NCBI GenBank assembly: GCA_026989355.1
Contig: JALSJM010000013.1
Coordinates: 1 to 64,000, forward strand
Direction of reading: 5' to 3'
Origin: Paracoccaceae bacterium
GTDB lineage: Bacteria > Pseudomonadota > Alphaproteobacteria > Rhodobacterales > Rhodobacteraceae
DNA length: 64,000 nucleotides
Every line of letters begins with the position of its first letter. Positions within the stretch are counted from its first letter, which is position 1. A model generated the notes under the pieces. That model worked only from the letters and a program-made list of their open reading frames with translations. It did no database searches and had not been told where the DNA came from. The position numbers and the translations under genes are program-made. Below, piece by piece: positions 43,026 through 54,198 of this stretch.

Positions 43026-43349
43026 TCAGCCCCGGCTGCCGGGGGGGACGGGAATGACGGGATGCGGTGCCGCCGGGCGCCGCATCTGCGAGGATACGCA
43101 ACGCCGCCCGGTATCGCGCCAGATCGGCACATTCAGAGACATGTGGCATTTCGCCATGAAGGCGCGCCCGTCAACCACCAGGCAGATTTCCTGCCCCAGT
43201 TCCACCCGCGCGCCGGAGGTATCGGTGCAGTAGCAGTCGATCACCTTGCCGCCGGGTGTGGCGACATCTGCCGGCACCGGCCCCGCAACGCCGCCCGCAG
43301 CGGCACCGGCAATGACAACCGCCATGTGCAGGGGGTGTTTCATGGCCAT
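43026..43349 (-). CDS. Small secreted cysteine-containing protein
   Basis: The 107-residue protein has a signal-like N-terminus ([17 protein letters not shown]) and a conserved-looking core with [34 protein letters not shown] and a further Cys. Similar proteins of unknown function are common in Rhodobacterales as I recall. ATGs at 43349 and 43343 are both possible. The gene is convergent with the DUF1499 gene. Confidence 0.65.
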   Translation of the reverse strand: MAMKHPLHMAVVIAGAAAGGVAGPVPADVATPGGKVIDCYCTDTSGARVELGQEICLVVDGRAFMAKCHMSLNVPIWRDTGRRCVSSQMRRPAAPHPVIPVPPGSRG

Positions 43350-43405
43350 ATCCTATCACAGCGGCCGCCCTTGACCAAACCGCCCCCTGCGGGCAAGAGA
43401 AGCGC

Positions 43406-44464
43406 ATGGTTCCGGCAGAAAGATTGCAGCAGATCGCCGAGCGTTTCCAGTATCTGGAGGCGCGGATGGCCGAAGGGGGCGGGAAGGCGGATTTCGCCGC
43501 GCTGTCGCGCGAATATTCCGAGCTGAAGCCGGTGGTCGAGCAGATTGCCGCCTGGCGCCGGATCACCGCAGGCATAGCCGAGGCCGAGGCCATGCTGGCC
43601 GATCCCGAGATGAAGGCCCTGGCCGAAGAGGAACTGGCCGTCCTGCGTGCCCGCCTGCCCGAGGCCGAAAAGGCGCTGCGCCTTGCGCTTCTGCCGAAGG
43701 ATGCCGCCGATCAGCGTTCGGCAATCCTGGAAATCCGCCCCGGCACCGGCGGCGAAGAGGCCGCCCTTTTCGCGGCCGATCTGCTGCGCATGTATCAGCG
43801 CCATGCCGAAAACCGCGGCTGGCGGTTCGAGGTGCTTTCCCATAATGTCACCGAGCTTGGCGGTATCCGCGAGGCGGTAGCCCATGTGAAGGGCGAAGGC
43901 GTGTTTGCCCGTCTCAAGTTCGAAAGCGGCGTGCACCGGGTGCAGCGGGTGCCAAGCACCGAATCGGGCGGGCGCATCCATACTTCGGCGGCCACCGTGG
44001 CGGTGCTGCCCGAGGCCGAGGATGTGGATGTGCGAATCGCGCCCGAAGACATCCGAATCGACACGATGCGTGCTTCGGGGGCGGGGGGGCAGCATGTGAA
44101 TACCACCGATTCCGCAGTGCGCATCACCCACATTCCCACCGGAATCGTGGTGACCAGCAGCGAAAAGTCCCAGCATCGCAACCGCGAGATCGCCATGAAT
44201 GTGCTGAAGGCACGGCTTTTCGATCTGGAGCGTCAGCGCGCCGCCGATGCGCGTTCGGCCGACCGGCGCAGTCAGGTTGGCTCGGGCGATCGCTCCGAGC
44301 GTATCCGCACCTACAATTTTCCGCAGGGGCGGGTAACTGATCACCGCATCAATCTCACATTGTATCGCCTTGATTCCGTTATGGAAGGCGATCTTGACGA
44401 GCTGATCGACGCGCTTGTTGCCGACGAGCAGGCCCGCCGCCTGGCGGAGATGGAAGAAGGATGA
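43406..44464 (+). CDS. prfA: Peptide chain release factor 1
   Basis: RF1 ends translation at UAA and UAG. The 352-residue protein has the tripeptide anticodon region [18 protein letters not shown] (PST) and the GGQ motif in [20 protein letters not shown]. Length is normal. Its stop overlaps the start of prmC, whose product methylates the GGQ glutamine. Confidence 0.97.
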   Translation: MVPAERLQQIAERFQYLEARMAEGGGKADFAALSREYSELKPVVEQIAAWRRITAGIAEAEAMLADPEMKALAEEELAVLRARLPEAEKALRLALLPKDAADQRSAILEIRPGTGGEEAALFAADLLRMYQRHAENRGWRFEVLSHNVTELGGIREAVAHVKGEGVFARLKFESGVHRVQRVPSTESGGRIHTSAATVAVLPEAEDVDVRIAPEDIRIDTMRASGAGGQHVNTTDSAVRITHIPTGIVVTSSEKSQHRNREIAMNVLKARLFDLERQRAADARSADRRSQVGSGDRSERIRTYNFPQGRVTDHRINLTLYRLDSVMEGDLDELIDALVADEQARRLAEMEEG

Positions 44465-45327
44465 GCAGCCCCGCCAGTGTGGGCATGGCCATGCGGCGGG
44501 CCGTGGCGCGGCTGAAGGCGGCTGGCATTGCTGGCGCGCAAAATGATGTGCGGGTGCTGATGGCCGCCGCCCTCGGGGTGGACCGGGGGCGCCTCGTTTT
44601 TCTGGCTGAAGAGCCGCTTTGCCCGGAGACTGCGGGAAGATTCGCCGATTTCGTCATGGCCCGTCTGGCCCGTCGTCCGGTTTCCCAGATCATCGGCCGG
44701 CGCGAATTCTTCGGGCGGCGCTTCCGGGTCACGGCGGATGTGCTCGATCCCCGCCCGGAAACCGAAACCCTGGTAGAGGCCGCGCTGTCCGGGCCCTTTG
44801 AGCGGGTGCTCGATCTTGGCACCGGATCGGGGGCGATCCTGCTGACACTGCTGGCCGAGAACCCCACGGCCGAGGGGCTGGGCACCGACATTTCGCCGGC
44901 CGCGCTGTCCGTTGCGCGGGAAAACTCATCCATCATGGGTATCGACAGGGCGAAGTTCATCCTGTCGGACTGGTATGAGGCGGTCCGCGGGCGCTTTGAT
45001 CTGATCGTTTCCAATCCACCCTATATCCCCGCAAGCGAACTGGCGGCGTTGCCCCCCGAGGTGCGCGATCACGAACCCCGCATGGCGCTTTCGCCCGGGA
45101 ATGACAGCCGGGGCGACGGGCTGGCGGCCTTTCGCGTGATCGCTGCCGGAGCCGCGGCGCATCTGCGCCCGGGCGGCCGGGTGATCGTTGAACATGGCGC
45201 CGGTCAGGGCGCGGCGGTTGCGCAAATCTTCCGTGATGCGGGTTTTTGCGGGATTGTCTCTGTCCGTGATCTTGATGGTCGCGCACGGGTGCTTGGTGCC
45301 CGGACTTCTGCCGCCGGCCGGCCGTGA
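44461..45327 (+). CDS. prmC: Release factor glutamine methyltransferase
   Basis: PrmC methylates the GGQ glutamine of release factors. The 288-residue protein shows [12 protein letters not shown], the SAM site [16 protein letters not shown] and the catalytic NPPYIP. Overlap with prfA (ATGA) fits the functional link. Confidence 0.96.
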   Translation: MSSPASVGMAMRRAVARLKAAGIAGAQNDVRVLMAAALGVDRGRLVFLAEEPLCPETAGRFADFVMARLARRPVSQIIGRREFFGRRFRVTADVLDPRPETETLVEAALSGPFERVLDLGTGSGAILLTLLAENPTAEGLGTDISPAALSVARENSSIMGIDRAKFILSDWYEAVRGRFDLIVSNPPYIPASELAALPPEVRDHEPRMALSPGNDSRGDGLAAFRVIAAGAAAHLRPGGRVIVEHGAGQGAAVAQIFRDAGFCGIVSVRDLDGRARVLGARTSAAGRP

Positions 45328-45668
45328 GGGCAGGCCGGAGCCTTGCGCGGCTGCGGGCCGGCAGCCGGCAAATCTGCCATGCAGGCCGGAAAATGCTGCG
45401 AATCGGGCCTTGAACGGCAGATTTCTCTTGTTTCGGCGGCAATGTCGTGCATATTCATCAGACATGCGGGGCCGAGGACGCTGTGGCGTCCCCCCTCGAC
45501 GGTAAGCCTGAACATGATCTTCTTGGGGACAGGAACGACCCGGCACGACATTATCTGCTGCCAGATCTGCCGCAACGCAAGGGCCGGGCGGGCAAAAGCC
45601 GAACAGACATCATCAATCATAACGGACCGGGTCGGAACATGCGGCCCTGGACAGAAAAACAAGCAGCC
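45328..45668. other. 341-bp region without a recognised gene
   Basis: It lies between prmC and the DUF4167 gene on the same strand. Short frames cross it (45343-45672 plus strand, 45204-45662 minus strand), but they have no known motif or good ribosome site. I take it as leader and promoter sequence of the DUF4167 gene. Confidence 0.45.
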
Positions 45669-46316
45669 ATGAGATCATCAAAATCACGCTCGCGCAACAA
45701 GTCGAACCGCAACCGTTCGATGGGCAATATCACCAATCGGGTTTTTGAAAGCTCGGGCCCCGAGGGCAAGGTGCGGGGCACGCCTGCCCAGATCATCGAC
45801 AAATACAACCAGCTGGCGCGCGATGCGCAGCTGGCCAATGATCGCGTGGCGGCCGAGAACTTCCGCCAGCATGCCGAACATTACACCCGCCTTCTGGGCG
45901 AAGCGCAGCGCGAGATCGAAGCCCGGCGCGAGCAGCAGGAAGCACAGCAGCGCCAGCAACGCGAAAACACCCGCGCCGCGCGCGAGCCCCGGGGCGATGC
46001 CCGCGCCGCCGATCAGCGCAGCCGTCCCGACCAGCAGCAGCCTGCTGCCGCAGATCCGCTGGCAGTGGCCGATCCGGCCGCCCAGCCCCAGCCGGATGTG
46101 ATCGGTGTATCGCCTCTGGTTGACGATGACGCCCTGGTGGTGGATACACCCGAAGCCCGCCCCAAGCGCGGCCGCAAGCCGCGCAGCCGCAAACCGGCCG
46201 CCCCTTCGCAGGAAGAGGCCGCGGCCGGCCCGCTTGAGGGCGACGCCGAAAGGCCGGTCGGCAGGGATGCCGGGAAGCCGGCCGGAAAGCCCGAAGCACC
46301 GGAGGCTGCCGAATAG
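45669..46316 (+). CDS. DUF4167 protein
   Basis: This 215-residue protein is very basic and Gln/Arg-rich. It opens with SSKSRSRNKSNRNRSMGNI and carries the domain RVFESSGPEGKVRGTPAQII with KYNQLARDAQLANDRVAAEN. The rest is a Pro/Ala/Arg low-complexity tail. The family is restricted to alphaproteobacteria and often found after prfA-prmC. An RNA- or DNA-binding role is plausible from composition but unproven. The frame is open upstream of the chosen ATG without a better start. Confidence 0.85.
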   Translation: MRSSKSRSRNKSNRNRSMGNITNRVFESSGPEGKVRGTPAQIIDKYNQLARDAQLANDRVAAENFRQHAEHYTRLLGEAQREIEARREQQEAQQRQQRENTRAAREPRGDARAADQRSRPDQQQPAAADPLAVADPAAQPQPDVIGVSPLVDDDALVVDTPEARPKRGRKPRSRKPAAPSQEEAAAGPLEGDAERPVGRDAGKPAGKPEAPEAAE

Positions 46317-46459
46317 GCCCGCCGCCGGTCTGTTCCGCGCCGGGCGGAGGAGTACCGGCACGCTGTCCGAGCGGGGCCGGACGCCCTTTGTGGGCAGGCC
46401 CTTTGTGGCGCAGACTGTGTTGCGCGGATGGCCGGATCTGACCGTGACCGGCTGGCCCT

Positions 46460-47305
46460 TCAGATCTGCCCTTCAAGGCGGCGGGCAAGGGCGCAGAAGG
46501 CTTCGAGCGGCAGCTGTTCGGCGCGCGCGTCTGTCGGGATCTTCGCCGCCTTCAGATGATCTTCGATATCGGGCGAAAGCCCCTTCAGGGCCGAGCGCAG
46601 CATCTTGCGCCGCTGGTTGAAGGCCGCCGCGACCACCCTCTGCAACACCGCTGCATCGGCCGGATGGCGGGCTGTGGGCAGGGCTTCGAAATGCACCACC
46701 GCGGAATGCACCCTGGGGGGCGGGGTAAAGGCCTGCGGCGAGAGCGTCATCACGATTCGTGCGCTGCTGCGCCACTGGGCCAGGATCGACAACCGGCCAT
46801 AGGCCTTCGTGCCCGGCGCGGCCACGATCCGCTCTGCCACCTCGCGCTGGAACATCAGCGTGAGCGACTGCCAGAACGGCGGCCAGTCGGGCGGCGTCAG
46901 CCAGCGCAGCAGCAGTTCCGTTCCCACGTTATAGGGCAGGTTGGCCACCACCCGCACCGGCGGTGCCAGATGCCCTGCGGGATCGAAGGCAAGCGCGTCT
47001 GCGGCCACCACCTCAAGCCGGCCGGGGCAGGTGGCGGCGATTTCTTCGAGGGCGGGCAGGCAGCGCCTGTCCTTTTCCACGGCCACCACCCGCCGCGCCC
47101 CCTCGGCCAGAAGACCGCGGGTAAGGGCGCCGGGGCCGGGGCCGATTTCAAGCACGTCGCAGGCGCCAAGATCCCCTGCCTGACGAGCGATCCTGGCGGT
47201 CAGGTTCAGATCGAGCAGAAAGTTCTGTCCCAGCGATCTGCGCGCGCGCAGGCCATGCCTGCGGATCACCTCGCGCAGCGGTGGCAGGGTATCGAGCGCC
47301 GTCAT
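46460..47305 (-). CDS. rsmA: 16S rRNA dimethyladenosine transferase RsmA/KsgA
   Basis: RsmA dimethylates two adenosines near the 3' end of 16S rRNA. The 281-residue protein has [17 protein letters not shown], the SAM motif [16 protein letters not shown] and [11 protein letters not shown]. Its start overlaps the pdxA stop (47302-47305). Gene order pdxA-rsmA is conserved in many proteobacteria. Confidence 0.96.
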   Translation of the reverse strand: MTALDTLPPLREVIRRHGLRARRSLGQNFLLDLNLTARIARQAGDLGACDVLEIGPGPGALTRGLLAEGARRVVAVEKDRRCLPALEEIAATCPGRLEVVAADALAFDPAGHLAPPVRVVANLPYNVGTELLLRWLTPPDWPPFWQSLTLMFQREVAERIVAAPGTKAYGRLSILAQWRSSARIVMTLSPQAFTPPPRVHSAVVHFEALPTARHPADAAVLQRVVAAAFNQRRKMLRSALKGLSPDIEDHLKAAKIPTDARAEQLPLEAFCALARRLEGQI

Positions 47306-48411
47306 CCCTGCGGGCTCCGGTCCGGTGCGGCGGGCGGGGGTGGCGTGCCGGCCTGCTGCCGCCGCATGCCCATGGCCCGTGCCATCTTCAGCGCTTCGAT
47401 CAGGCTTGCGGGGCTGGCGATGCCCCGCCCGGCAATATCGAAGGCAGTACCGTGATCGGGCGAGGTGCGCACGAAGGGCAACCCCAGCGTGATGTTCACG
47501 CCGCGGTCGAAATCAAGTGTCTTGATCGGTATCAGGGCCTGGTCGTGATACATGCACAGGGCGGCGTCATGGCGGGCGCGGGCCGCCGGATGGAACAGGG
47601 TATCGGCAGGCAGGGGGCCGCTGACGGCCATGCCTTCGCGGCACAGGCGCTCGATCACCGGTGCGATCAGCTGCTGTTCTTCATCGCCCATGGCGCCCTG
47701 TTCGCCGGCGTGCGGGTTGAGGCCGGCTACCGCAAGGCGTGGGGCCTCGATGCCGAAATCGGCCTGCAGGGCGGCATGGGTGATGCGCAGGGTGGTTTCC
47801 AGAAGATCCGGGGAAAGCGTGGCGGGCACCGCGCGCAGCGGGATGTGGATGGTAACCGGCACCACCCGCAGCAGCGGCGAGGCCAGCATCATCACCACCC
47901 GTTTCACGCCGGCCAGATACGCCAGAAATTCGGTATGTCCGGGAAAGGCGAAACCGGCGCCCTCCTGCAGGGCCTTCTTGTGAATCGGTGCCGTGCACAG
48001 GGCCAGGGCCTGTTCGCTCTGCACCAGTTTCACCGCGCGCTCGATCACCTCGATCACGCCGCGGGCGTTCTCCGCACGCGGACGCCCCGGTGGGGCAGGG
48101 GCGGCGAATTCATGGCTCAGAACCGGCAGCCCATGTCGTGCGGCCCCGGCTGTTTCTGCCGGATCGCAGATCGGCACCGTCGGGATGTCGGCAGACAGGT
48201 GGCGGGGATCGGCGATCAGGAAGAAGGGCAGATCGGTTCCGAGCGCCTGCCATGCCCTGGCGGCGATCTCGGGTCCGATGCCCGAGGGTTCGCCGCAGGT
48301 CAGAACCACGGGACGGGTGTGCGGCCGGGCAGATGCCCTATGCGGCCTGTCCGATGCGGAAGACCCTGTTCCGGCGGCTCCGACCGCGGGGCCGGAGGCT
48401 GCGGGCTTCAT
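47302..48411 (-). CDS. pdxA: 4-hydroxythreonine-4-phosphate dehydrogenase
   Basis: PdxA acts in pyridoxal phosphate synthesis. The 369-residue protein has [17 protein letters not shown], metal ligands in [21 protein letters not shown] and [13 protein letters not shown]. The first 35 residues are an Ala/Gly/Pro-rich extension, so a later start is possible, though the ATG at 48411 overlaps the surA stop. Confidence 0.95.
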   Translation of the reverse strand: MKPAASGPAVGAAGTGSSASDRPHRASARPHTRPVVLTCGEPSGIGPEIAARAWQALGTDLPFFLIADPRHLSADIPTVPICDPAETAGAARHGLPVLSHEFAAPAPPGRPRAENARGVIEVIERAVKLVQSEQALALCTAPIHKKALQEGAGFAFPGHTEFLAYLAGVKRVVMMLASPLLRVVPVTIHIPLRAVPATLSPDLLETTLRITHAALQADFGIEAPRLAVAGLNPHAGEQGAMGDEEQQLIAPVIERLCREGMAVSGPLPADTLFHPAARARHDAALCMYHDQALIPIKTLDFDRGVNITLGLPFVRTSPDHGTAFDIAGRGIASPASLIEALKMARAMGMRRQQAGTPPPPAAPDRSPQG

Positions 48412-49664
48412 TGGCCGAACACCTCGATCACCGCATCGGCGCGCAGCTGTGCCAGATAGCCGTCGGCATACTGGGCCAGAGCCTGATTCAGCAGCTGATT
48501 GCGGATGTCGTCGCGCGAGATCTCTTCCGGCAGTTCGGGCACGCGGGCGCAGAGCATCAGCAGCACCCCGCCGCCCCTGTGCTGCAGGGGTGGCGAAAAC
48601 TCGTTCTCGTCCAGTTTTGCCAGTTCCATGGCGATGTCTTCGGGCACCTGGGAAAGCGGTTGTGCGATACGCTCCAGAGCCGCTTCCGGGCGGCCCTTGT
48701 TGAGGCCGTAGAGATCGTCGCAGCTATCGGCCCGCGCGGCAACGCGGGCCGCTTCGCGGCGCAGGGCTTCGGGGGTGTTGCCGCTCAGCAGATAGCGCGC
48801 GTATTCCACGGTGACATTGGTGGGCTCGGGCAGTTCGGTTTCCTCGATGGCGCGCAGCTGGAACAGGGCAATCCCGTTGGGAATCGGGATCGGTGCGGTC
48901 ACCTCGCCGGGGGAAAGGGCAAGGATCTGGCCGCGGATCCGGGGGGGCAGGTTGGCCAGGGGCATCCAGGGCAGCCGCCCGCCGGTGGCGCGCGAGGCCG
49001 AGGCGGAATACTGCCGCGCGGCGGCTGCGAAGGTGCCGAAGGCGGTGATACGGCTCAGGCGTTCGGCCAGGCGCTGTGCTTCGGCGGCCTGCTGTGGCGG
49101 GGCCGGCAGGATGATTTCGCTCAGCAGCACCCGCAGCCCGCCCGTGCGGCTGGCAGACAGGGCCAGCGCGCGGTCCACCTCGGCATCGCTCACCTGCACC
49201 CGCGGCCCGAATCGGGTGCGCACCACCTCGCGCCACAGGATCCCGGCCCTGACGAAATCGCGGAAGGTTTCGCGTGCCACCCCGCCGGCGGCCAGCGCTT
49301 GCGTGAACTGATCGGCCGTCAGGTTGGCGCGGGCCGCGAATTCCTCCATGCCGGTCTGGATCATCTCGTCGCTGGCGGTGATACCCATGCTTTCGGCGGC
49401 CTGCATCTGCAGGCGCTCGTTGATCAGGGCCTTCAGGGATTCCTTGCGGGGATCGCCCGGCGCGCGCAGCAGCTGTGCGAAGCGGATGCGCTGATCCAGT
49501 TCGTATTGGCTGATCACACGGTCGTTGACCCGGGCGGCCGGGCTGAACAGGTTCTGGGCCGGCGCCGGAGCCGGCGGCAGCAGGAAGGCCAGAACGGCAA
49601 GGGCTGCAAGCAGGACGCTCGGCAGCATCGGGCGGGCCGGGAACAGGATATGCGATGCAATCAT
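48408..49664 (-). CDS. surA: Periplasmic peptidyl-prolyl isomerase/chaperone SurA
   Basis: SurA helps outer-membrane proteins fold. The 418-residue protein has a signal peptide (LPSVLLAALAVLAFLLPPAPAPA), the SurA N-terminal domain (RVNDRVISQYELDQRIRFA) and a parvulin-like region (LRVLLSEIIL...AERLSRITAFGTFAAAARQYS). Position after lptD fits, since LptD is a SurA client in other bacteria. Confidence 0.92.
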   Translation of the reverse strand: MIASHILFPARPMLPSVLLAALAVLAFLLPPAPAPAQNLFSPAARVNDRVISQYELDQRIRFAQLLRAPGDPRKESLKALINERLQMQAAESMGITASDEMIQTGMEEFAARANLTADQFTQALAAGGVARETFRDFVRAGILWREVVRTRFGPRVQVSDAEVDRALALSASRTGGLRVLLSEIILPAPPQQAAEAQRLAERLSRITAFGTFAAAARQYSASASRATGGRLPWMPLANLPPRIRGQILALSPGEVTAPIPIPNGIALFQLRAIEETELPEPTNVTVEYARYLLSGNTPEALRREAARVAARADSCDDLYGLNKGRPEAALERIAQPLSQVPEDIAMELAKLDENEFSPPLQHRGGGVLLMLCARVPELPEEISRDDIRNQLLNQALAQYADGYLAQLRADAVIEVFGQ

Positions 49665-49769
49665 TCGTGAAGCTCTTTTCCGTTCTGTCGGTTCATTTTC
49701 CTCTCGCTTCCTTTCCTTTGCGCCGGTCCGCTCCGGCCCGTTTCCCCCGTGGCGGGGCTTTTCCGGCGC

Positions 49770-51980
49770 CTATCTGCGGCAGGCGCGCGATACCGGCCCA
49801 GGGGTGCGCCCGGTGCCGAATCCGGTCAGCGCGACGGTCAGGTCGAAGCTTGTCGTCGGCCCTACACTAGACGAGGACGTGAAGTGACGCGAGACCGAAA
49901 AATCGATGGCGATGCACTCGTTGCGATACTCCAGCCCGGCCGCCGCCCGTGCCGCCCGGCCGAGATCGAAATCGTAGCGCCAGCTGCCCCGCGCGGTCCA
50001 GTAGTCCGAAAGCTTCACGGTGCCGTCCATCGTCCATTCCGAGGTGTTGTCCTGGGCTACCCAGATATAGCTTGAGGCCAGCTTCCAGCGCGTGTTGCGC
50101 CAGGTGACCCGGGTTTCGTTAAGGGTGAACCCGAAACTGTCGTCGAACAGTGCGCGGTTGGCGAGCGAAAGATCGTCTGCAAGATCGAGCTCGGCCATCA
50201 GCAGCCAGTCCGACGCGCTGCCGGAAAGGCCGCTTTCGGCCGGAAACTGGCCAAGGTCGCGCTGGCGCAGGATACGCCCCGCCGTCAGCCCCAGCGACCA
50301 GCCCGCCGGATCGTCGTGCTGCCAGCGCATGCCGATATTGGCCCGCAGGCCCTGTTCGCGCCTGTCGTGGCCGGGAAAGCGCGAGAGCGCAAACAGGTTG
50401 CCCTCGTCGAATTCGACAAAGGTGCTGTCTTCATTGGGGTGGTCGGGGCTTTCCTCGCGGCTCCACAGCAACTGGACCACCGGTTCGAACAGCTGGGTGG
50501 CCCCCCGCGCGGTGATGCGGCGCATCGGCCAGCGCAGTTCTGCCCCCAGATAGGGTGTGAAGCTGCTGCTTTGCCCGGGATAGGCCGGATCCTGGCGGAC
50601 GGTGAACAGATCGCTGCCGGCTCCGGCCAGGGCACGGACAAGCATTCCGTTGCGCAGGATCCAGCTGCGTTCCCAGTCGGCCGCCACCGTCAGCCGCGAC
50701 ATGTCGCGCCCGTCGTCGCCCGGGGTGTCGGATCTGCGAAACAGCCCGTGGCTGGCAATGCGGAAATCGAGCGCCCCCCCGATCAGGGCCGGGGTGTAGC
50801 GGCGCCAGTAGAGGCTGTCGCTGACCAGCGATGGCAGGGTATCGTTGTCTTCGCCCGGTCGCAGCGACCGGAACCGGCTGAACGATCCCTTGATCAGGCT
50901 GTCGCGCTTGGCGCGATGGATGACAACGCCGCTCTGCAGGCGGTCCTTGTCGGAATAGAGATATTCCAGCAGATAGGCCGGATCCGAGACGGTTTCGATG
51001 CTGAAATTCAGCCGGAATCCGCGCGGCAGATCGAAACCGCCTGTTCCGAACAGATAGGCCCGGGTGTTTCCGGGGCGCAGGTCATCGCGTGAAACCGCAC
51101 CCCGGAACGTCAGTTCGCCATGCGCGAATTTCCTGCGCAGGCGGTATTCCAGGGTTCGGGTGGCGGGCGAGACATACGGGGTCAGCAGCAGATCGGCATG
51201 GGGGCCGAGGGTGATGAAATAGGGGGCCTTGAGGCCGAATCCAAGCTCTGAGGTGCTGTTGAACTTGGGCACCAGAAAGCCGGTGGCGCGTTTCAGCGTG
51301 GGATCGGGCAGGCGCAGGCGTGGCAGGTAAAATACCGGGATGTCGAGCAGACGCAGCTGGGCGCCCTCGAAATACAGCTGCCGGCGCAGGCGATCGTGGA
51401 TCACCCGCCGCGCCCGGATCTGCCACAGCGGCACCGGGTTCCTTGCACAGACCCGGCATGACGAGGCAACGGTCTTGTACAGCTGGATATAGCGCCCGCC
51501 CACGCGGTTGATCTCGACGGCAGCCAGCTGCAGCTGCTGCGCAAGCACCACACGGGCGCTTTTCAGCACCCCCTCGCGCAGGTCGGGCGACAGTTCGGCC
51601 GCACTGGCCAGAAGCACCGTGCCCCTGCCGTCGTCCAGAACGATCGGGCCGCCGATCAGCAGGCGTTCCTCACGCTTGTCGTAGATCACCCGTTCCGCCT
51701 TGAGGCGCAGCTTGCCGAACAGGATCTCGACATGCCCCTCGGCGATCAGGCGGGTCTTTCCCTCGATGCGGATGCGGTCGGCCAGAAGGGTGGTAAAGCC
51801 GGTTTCAGCCACGGCGGTGGCCGCAGGGGGCGAAGAGGCGGGCAAGGAGGAGGGCGCGCCTTGGGCCCTTGCCGCACCGCCGCCGCCGCCGGCCGGCATC
51901 TGGCCAAGGCCCATAACCGCCCCCGCCAGCAGGCCGGTCAGAGTCTTGCGTAATGGCGGTATTGCCTGTCGCCGCGTCAT
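49770..51980 (-). CDS. lptD: LPS-assembly protein LptD
   Basis: LptD inserts lipopolysaccharide into the outer leaflet. The 736-residue protein has a signal region, an N-terminal OstA jelly-roll domain (LLADRIRIEGKTRLIAEGHV) and a large C-terminal beta-barrel. A SSCRVC pair in the jelly roll and NECI near the end give candidate disulfide cysteines, fewer and differently placed than in E. coli. The ATG at 51980 overlaps the lptG stop. Confidence 0.94.
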   Translation of the reverse strand: MTRRQAIPPLRKTLTGLLAGAVMGLGQMPAGGGGGAARAQGAPSSLPASSPPAATAVAETGFTTLLADRIRIEGKTRLIAEGHVEILFGKLRLKAERVIYDKREERLLIGGPIVLDDGRGTVLLASAAELSPDLREGVLKSARVVLAQQLQLAAVEINRVGGRYIQLYKTVASSCRVCARNPVPLWQIRARRVIHDRLRRQLYFEGAQLRLLDIPVFYLPRLRLPDPTLKRATGFLVPKFNSTSELGFGLKAPYFITLGPHADLLLTPYVSPATRTLEYRLRRKFAHGELTFRGAVSRDDLRPGNTRAYLFGTGGFDLPRGFRLNFSIETVSDPAYLLEYLYSDKDRLQSGVVIHRAKRDSLIKGSFSRFRSLRPGEDNDTLPSLVSDSLYWRRYTPALIGGALDFRIASHGLFRRSDTPGDDGRDMSRLTVAADWERSWILRNGMLVRALAGAGSDLFTVRQDPAYPGQSSSFTPYLGAELRWPMRRITARGATQLFEPVVQLLWSREESPDHPNEDSTFVEFDEGNLFALSRFPGHDRREQGLRANIGMRWQHDDPAGWSLGLTAGRILRQRDLGQFPAESGLSGSASDWLLMAELDLADDLSLANRALFDDSFGFTLNETRVTWRNTRWKLASSYIWVAQDNTSEWTMDGTVKLSDYWTARGSWRYDFDLGRAARAAAGLEYRNECIAIDFSVSRHFTSSSSVGPTTSFDLTVALTGFGTGRTPGPVSRACRR

Positions 51981-53074
51981 CCGTCCTCCAGGTGCAACAG
52001 CAGGGCCAGTGCAAGGCTGATCGCCGCCACCGGCGGCGCCCAGGCCGCAAGCAGCAGAGGGATCTGCCCGTTTTCGCCAAGGATCTGCATGAAGTTGCGC
52101 ACGAAATAAAGGGCAAAACCGCTGATCACCGCCAGCAGCACCATCAGCCCCGTATGCCCGAAGCGGGCCGGGCGCAGGGTGAATACCGCGCCGACAAGCA
52201 CCATCGCGGCAAACAGCAGCGGCTTGGCCAGCTCCATCTGATACCAGACCTTGTGCGCACGCGCCGAAAAGCCGGCGTTTTCCAGGCGGGCGATGAAGCC
52301 CGGAAGCTCCCAGAACGGAATGGCGCGGGGGGTGCCGAAACTGTCGCGAATCTGATCGGGGGTCAGATCCGAGGGCACGCCGAAGCTTTGCCAGATCTGG
52401 GCGTCGCGCTCGGGATTGTCGCTGTTCTTCAGAGGCCAGAGCTTGGCCCCGGTCAGGATCCAGGCCCCGTCGCGCAGCACTGCCGATTCGGCCTCGATGC
52501 GGCGCGCCGGGTTTCCTTCGGGATCGAAGCCGAAGAAGCTGACCCCGACAAGCCGGGTGGCATCGAAATTGGCGCCGCTGGCCCGGATCACCGTTTGCCC
52601 CTCCGCGCTGCCCTGACGCAGCCACAGCCCCTCGTTCGAGACCGAAAGCACGCTGGCGGTGCCCTGGGTGTGGCGGGCGGCCTTTACCTCGTATTGCTTG
52701 ACGGTGGCGGCAACCAGGGGGTTGAGAACGCTGATTGCGAACAGCCCGACCAGCACCGCCACCGAGATCGGCGCCAGCAGGATCCTGAGTGCCGAAACCC
52801 CGGCCGCGCGCGCCGCCACCAGTTCCGAACTGCGCGAGAGGCTGATGAACAGGGTGATGACGGCAAGCACCACGATCAGCGGCAGGATCCGGTACAGGCT
52901 GTCCGGTGCATTCAGAACGGTAAGTTCTAGGATTTCCCCGAAGCTGGCCCCGGTGCCCGAAAAGCGTCTGATCTGCTCTACCATGTCGATCAGTATCAGG
53001 ATCACCAGGAACAGTCCGGCAACCGAAAGAAAGGTGAACAGGAACCGGCGGGCGAAATAGAGGAACAGGGTCAT
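51977..53074 (-). CDS. lptG: LPS export ABC transporter permease LptG
   Basis: LptG and LptF form the membrane part of LptB2FG, which pulls LPS out of the inner membrane. The 365-residue protein has an N-terminal helix (FLYFARRFLFTFLSVAGLF), the coupling region ITLFISLSRSSELVAARAAG, a periplasmic jelly roll and three C-terminal helices. The ATG at 53074 overlaps the lptF stop. Confidence 0.94.
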   Translation of the reverse strand: MTLFLYFARRFLFTFLSVAGLFLVILILIDMVEQIRRFSGTGASFGEILELTVLNAPDSLYRILPLIVVLAVITLFISLSRSSELVAARAAGVSALRILLAPISVAVLVGLFAISVLNPLVAATVKQYEVKAARHTQGTASVLSVSNEGLWLRQGSAEGQTVIRASGANFDATRLVGVSFFGFDPEGNPARRIEAESAVLRDGAWILTGAKLWPLKNSDNPERDAQIWQSFGVPSDLTPDQIRDSFGTPRAIPFWELPGFIARLENAGFSARAHKVWYQMELAKPLLFAAMVLVGAVFTLRPARFGHTGLMVLLAVISGFALYFVRNFMQILGENGQIPLLLAAWAPPVAAISLALALLLHLEDG

Positions 53075-54198
53075 GCCGGAACGCGCCTCCGCAAATGGCG
53101 CAGCAGGGCCGGGTTCTGCCCCAGGAACAGGAATGCGCCCGCGCTTGCCAGCCCCAGCAGCGGTGCCGCATAGGCCAGAGGCCACAGCCGGGCGTTCTGC
53201 CGGATTGCCCCCATTGCCGCATTGTCGAGCGATTTCAGCAGGATGACGATCGCCACCGCCAGCATGATCTGGCGCCAGACGCCGAACCGGCTGAAACCGC
53301 CAAGCAGCAATGCGGCGAAACCCAGCAGCGGTGCCATCAGGGCGAACAGCGGCAGCGAGAAACGCTCATGCGCCTTGGCCAGGAAAGCGGCTTCGCTGGC
53401 CCGCGTTTCGCGCAGCAGTTCGGGTGTGGGGAACAGGAGTTTGCCGGTTGCAAGTTCGCTGACGTTGCGCCCGGCGGTTGGCTGCGGGCCGATCAGGGCA
53501 CCGATGTCGAAGGTGAAATCTCCGAAGCGTGTAACGAACAGGCGCCGGCTTCCCGCTTCCAGCGTCTGGGCCATGCCGTTGAACATCAGCAGCCTCGGGC
53601 CGCCTTCTTCGCGCAGCAGAAGCGCGCGCTGTGCGGTATAGGTGGTGGTCAGCTGCGGGTTGCGGGCATCGGAAAAGAAGATGTTCTTCAGTTCGCCCTC
53701 GGGGCTGATCTCGCGGATGTAGAAGGTGATGCCGGGCGCGGGGTGCAGAAAACGCCCCTCGACAAGGAACCGGCCGGCAATGTTTTCGGCGATCTCGCTG
53801 CGCCGGTCGGCCATGCGGCTGGCGGCCAGCGGCACCAGGAAATGACCCAGCAGCGAAACCAGCAGCGCCACGATCAGCCCGAATACCAGAACCGGGCGGG
53901 CAAGCCGGAAGTTGCTGAAGCCGGTGGACTGCACGACCACCAGTTCGCTTTCGGTGCTGAGCCGGTTGCAGGCATAGATCGCCGCCACGAAGGCCGATAC
54001 CGGCAGCACGAGGCGGATCACGTTGGGCAGGGTAAGCGCGGTGAATTCCAGGAATACCAGCGCCGACTGGCCGTCGGCGATCAGCTGGTCGAAAAGCAGA
54101 ACCGCACGGTTGATCCAGTAGATCATCACCAGGATCAGCGAAAACAGCCCGAACAGGACCATCAGCTGCGACAGGAAGTATCTGTCGAACGTGGCCAT
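53071..54198 (-). CDS. lptF: LPS export ABC transporter permease LptF
   Basis: The 375-residue partner of LptG has the same layout: FDRYFLSQLMVLFGLFSLIL, then AAIYACNRLSTESELVVVQSTG as coupling helix, a periplasmic domain and C-terminal helices. It is the first gene of lptF-lptG-lptD-surA-pdxA-rsmA. The 233-bp gap to divergent pepA should hold the promoter. Confidence 0.94.
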   Translation of the reverse strand: MATFDRYFLSQLMVLFGLFSLILVMIYWINRAVLLFDQLIADGQSALVFLEFTALTLPNVIRLVLPVSAFVAAIYACNRLSTESELVVVQSTGFSNFRLARPVLVFGLIVALLVSLLGHFLVPLAASRMADRRSEIAENIAGRFLVEGRFLHPAPGITFYIREISPEGELKNIFFSDARNPQLTTTYTAQRALLLREEGGPRLLMFNGMAQTLEAGSRRLFVTRFGDFTFDIGALIGPQPTAGRNVSELATGKLLFPTPELLRETRASEAAFLAKAHERFSLPLFALMAPLLGFAALLLGGFSRFGVWRQIMLAVAIVILLKSLDNAAMGAIRQNARLWPLAYAAPLLGLASAGAFLFLGQNPALLRHLRRRVPA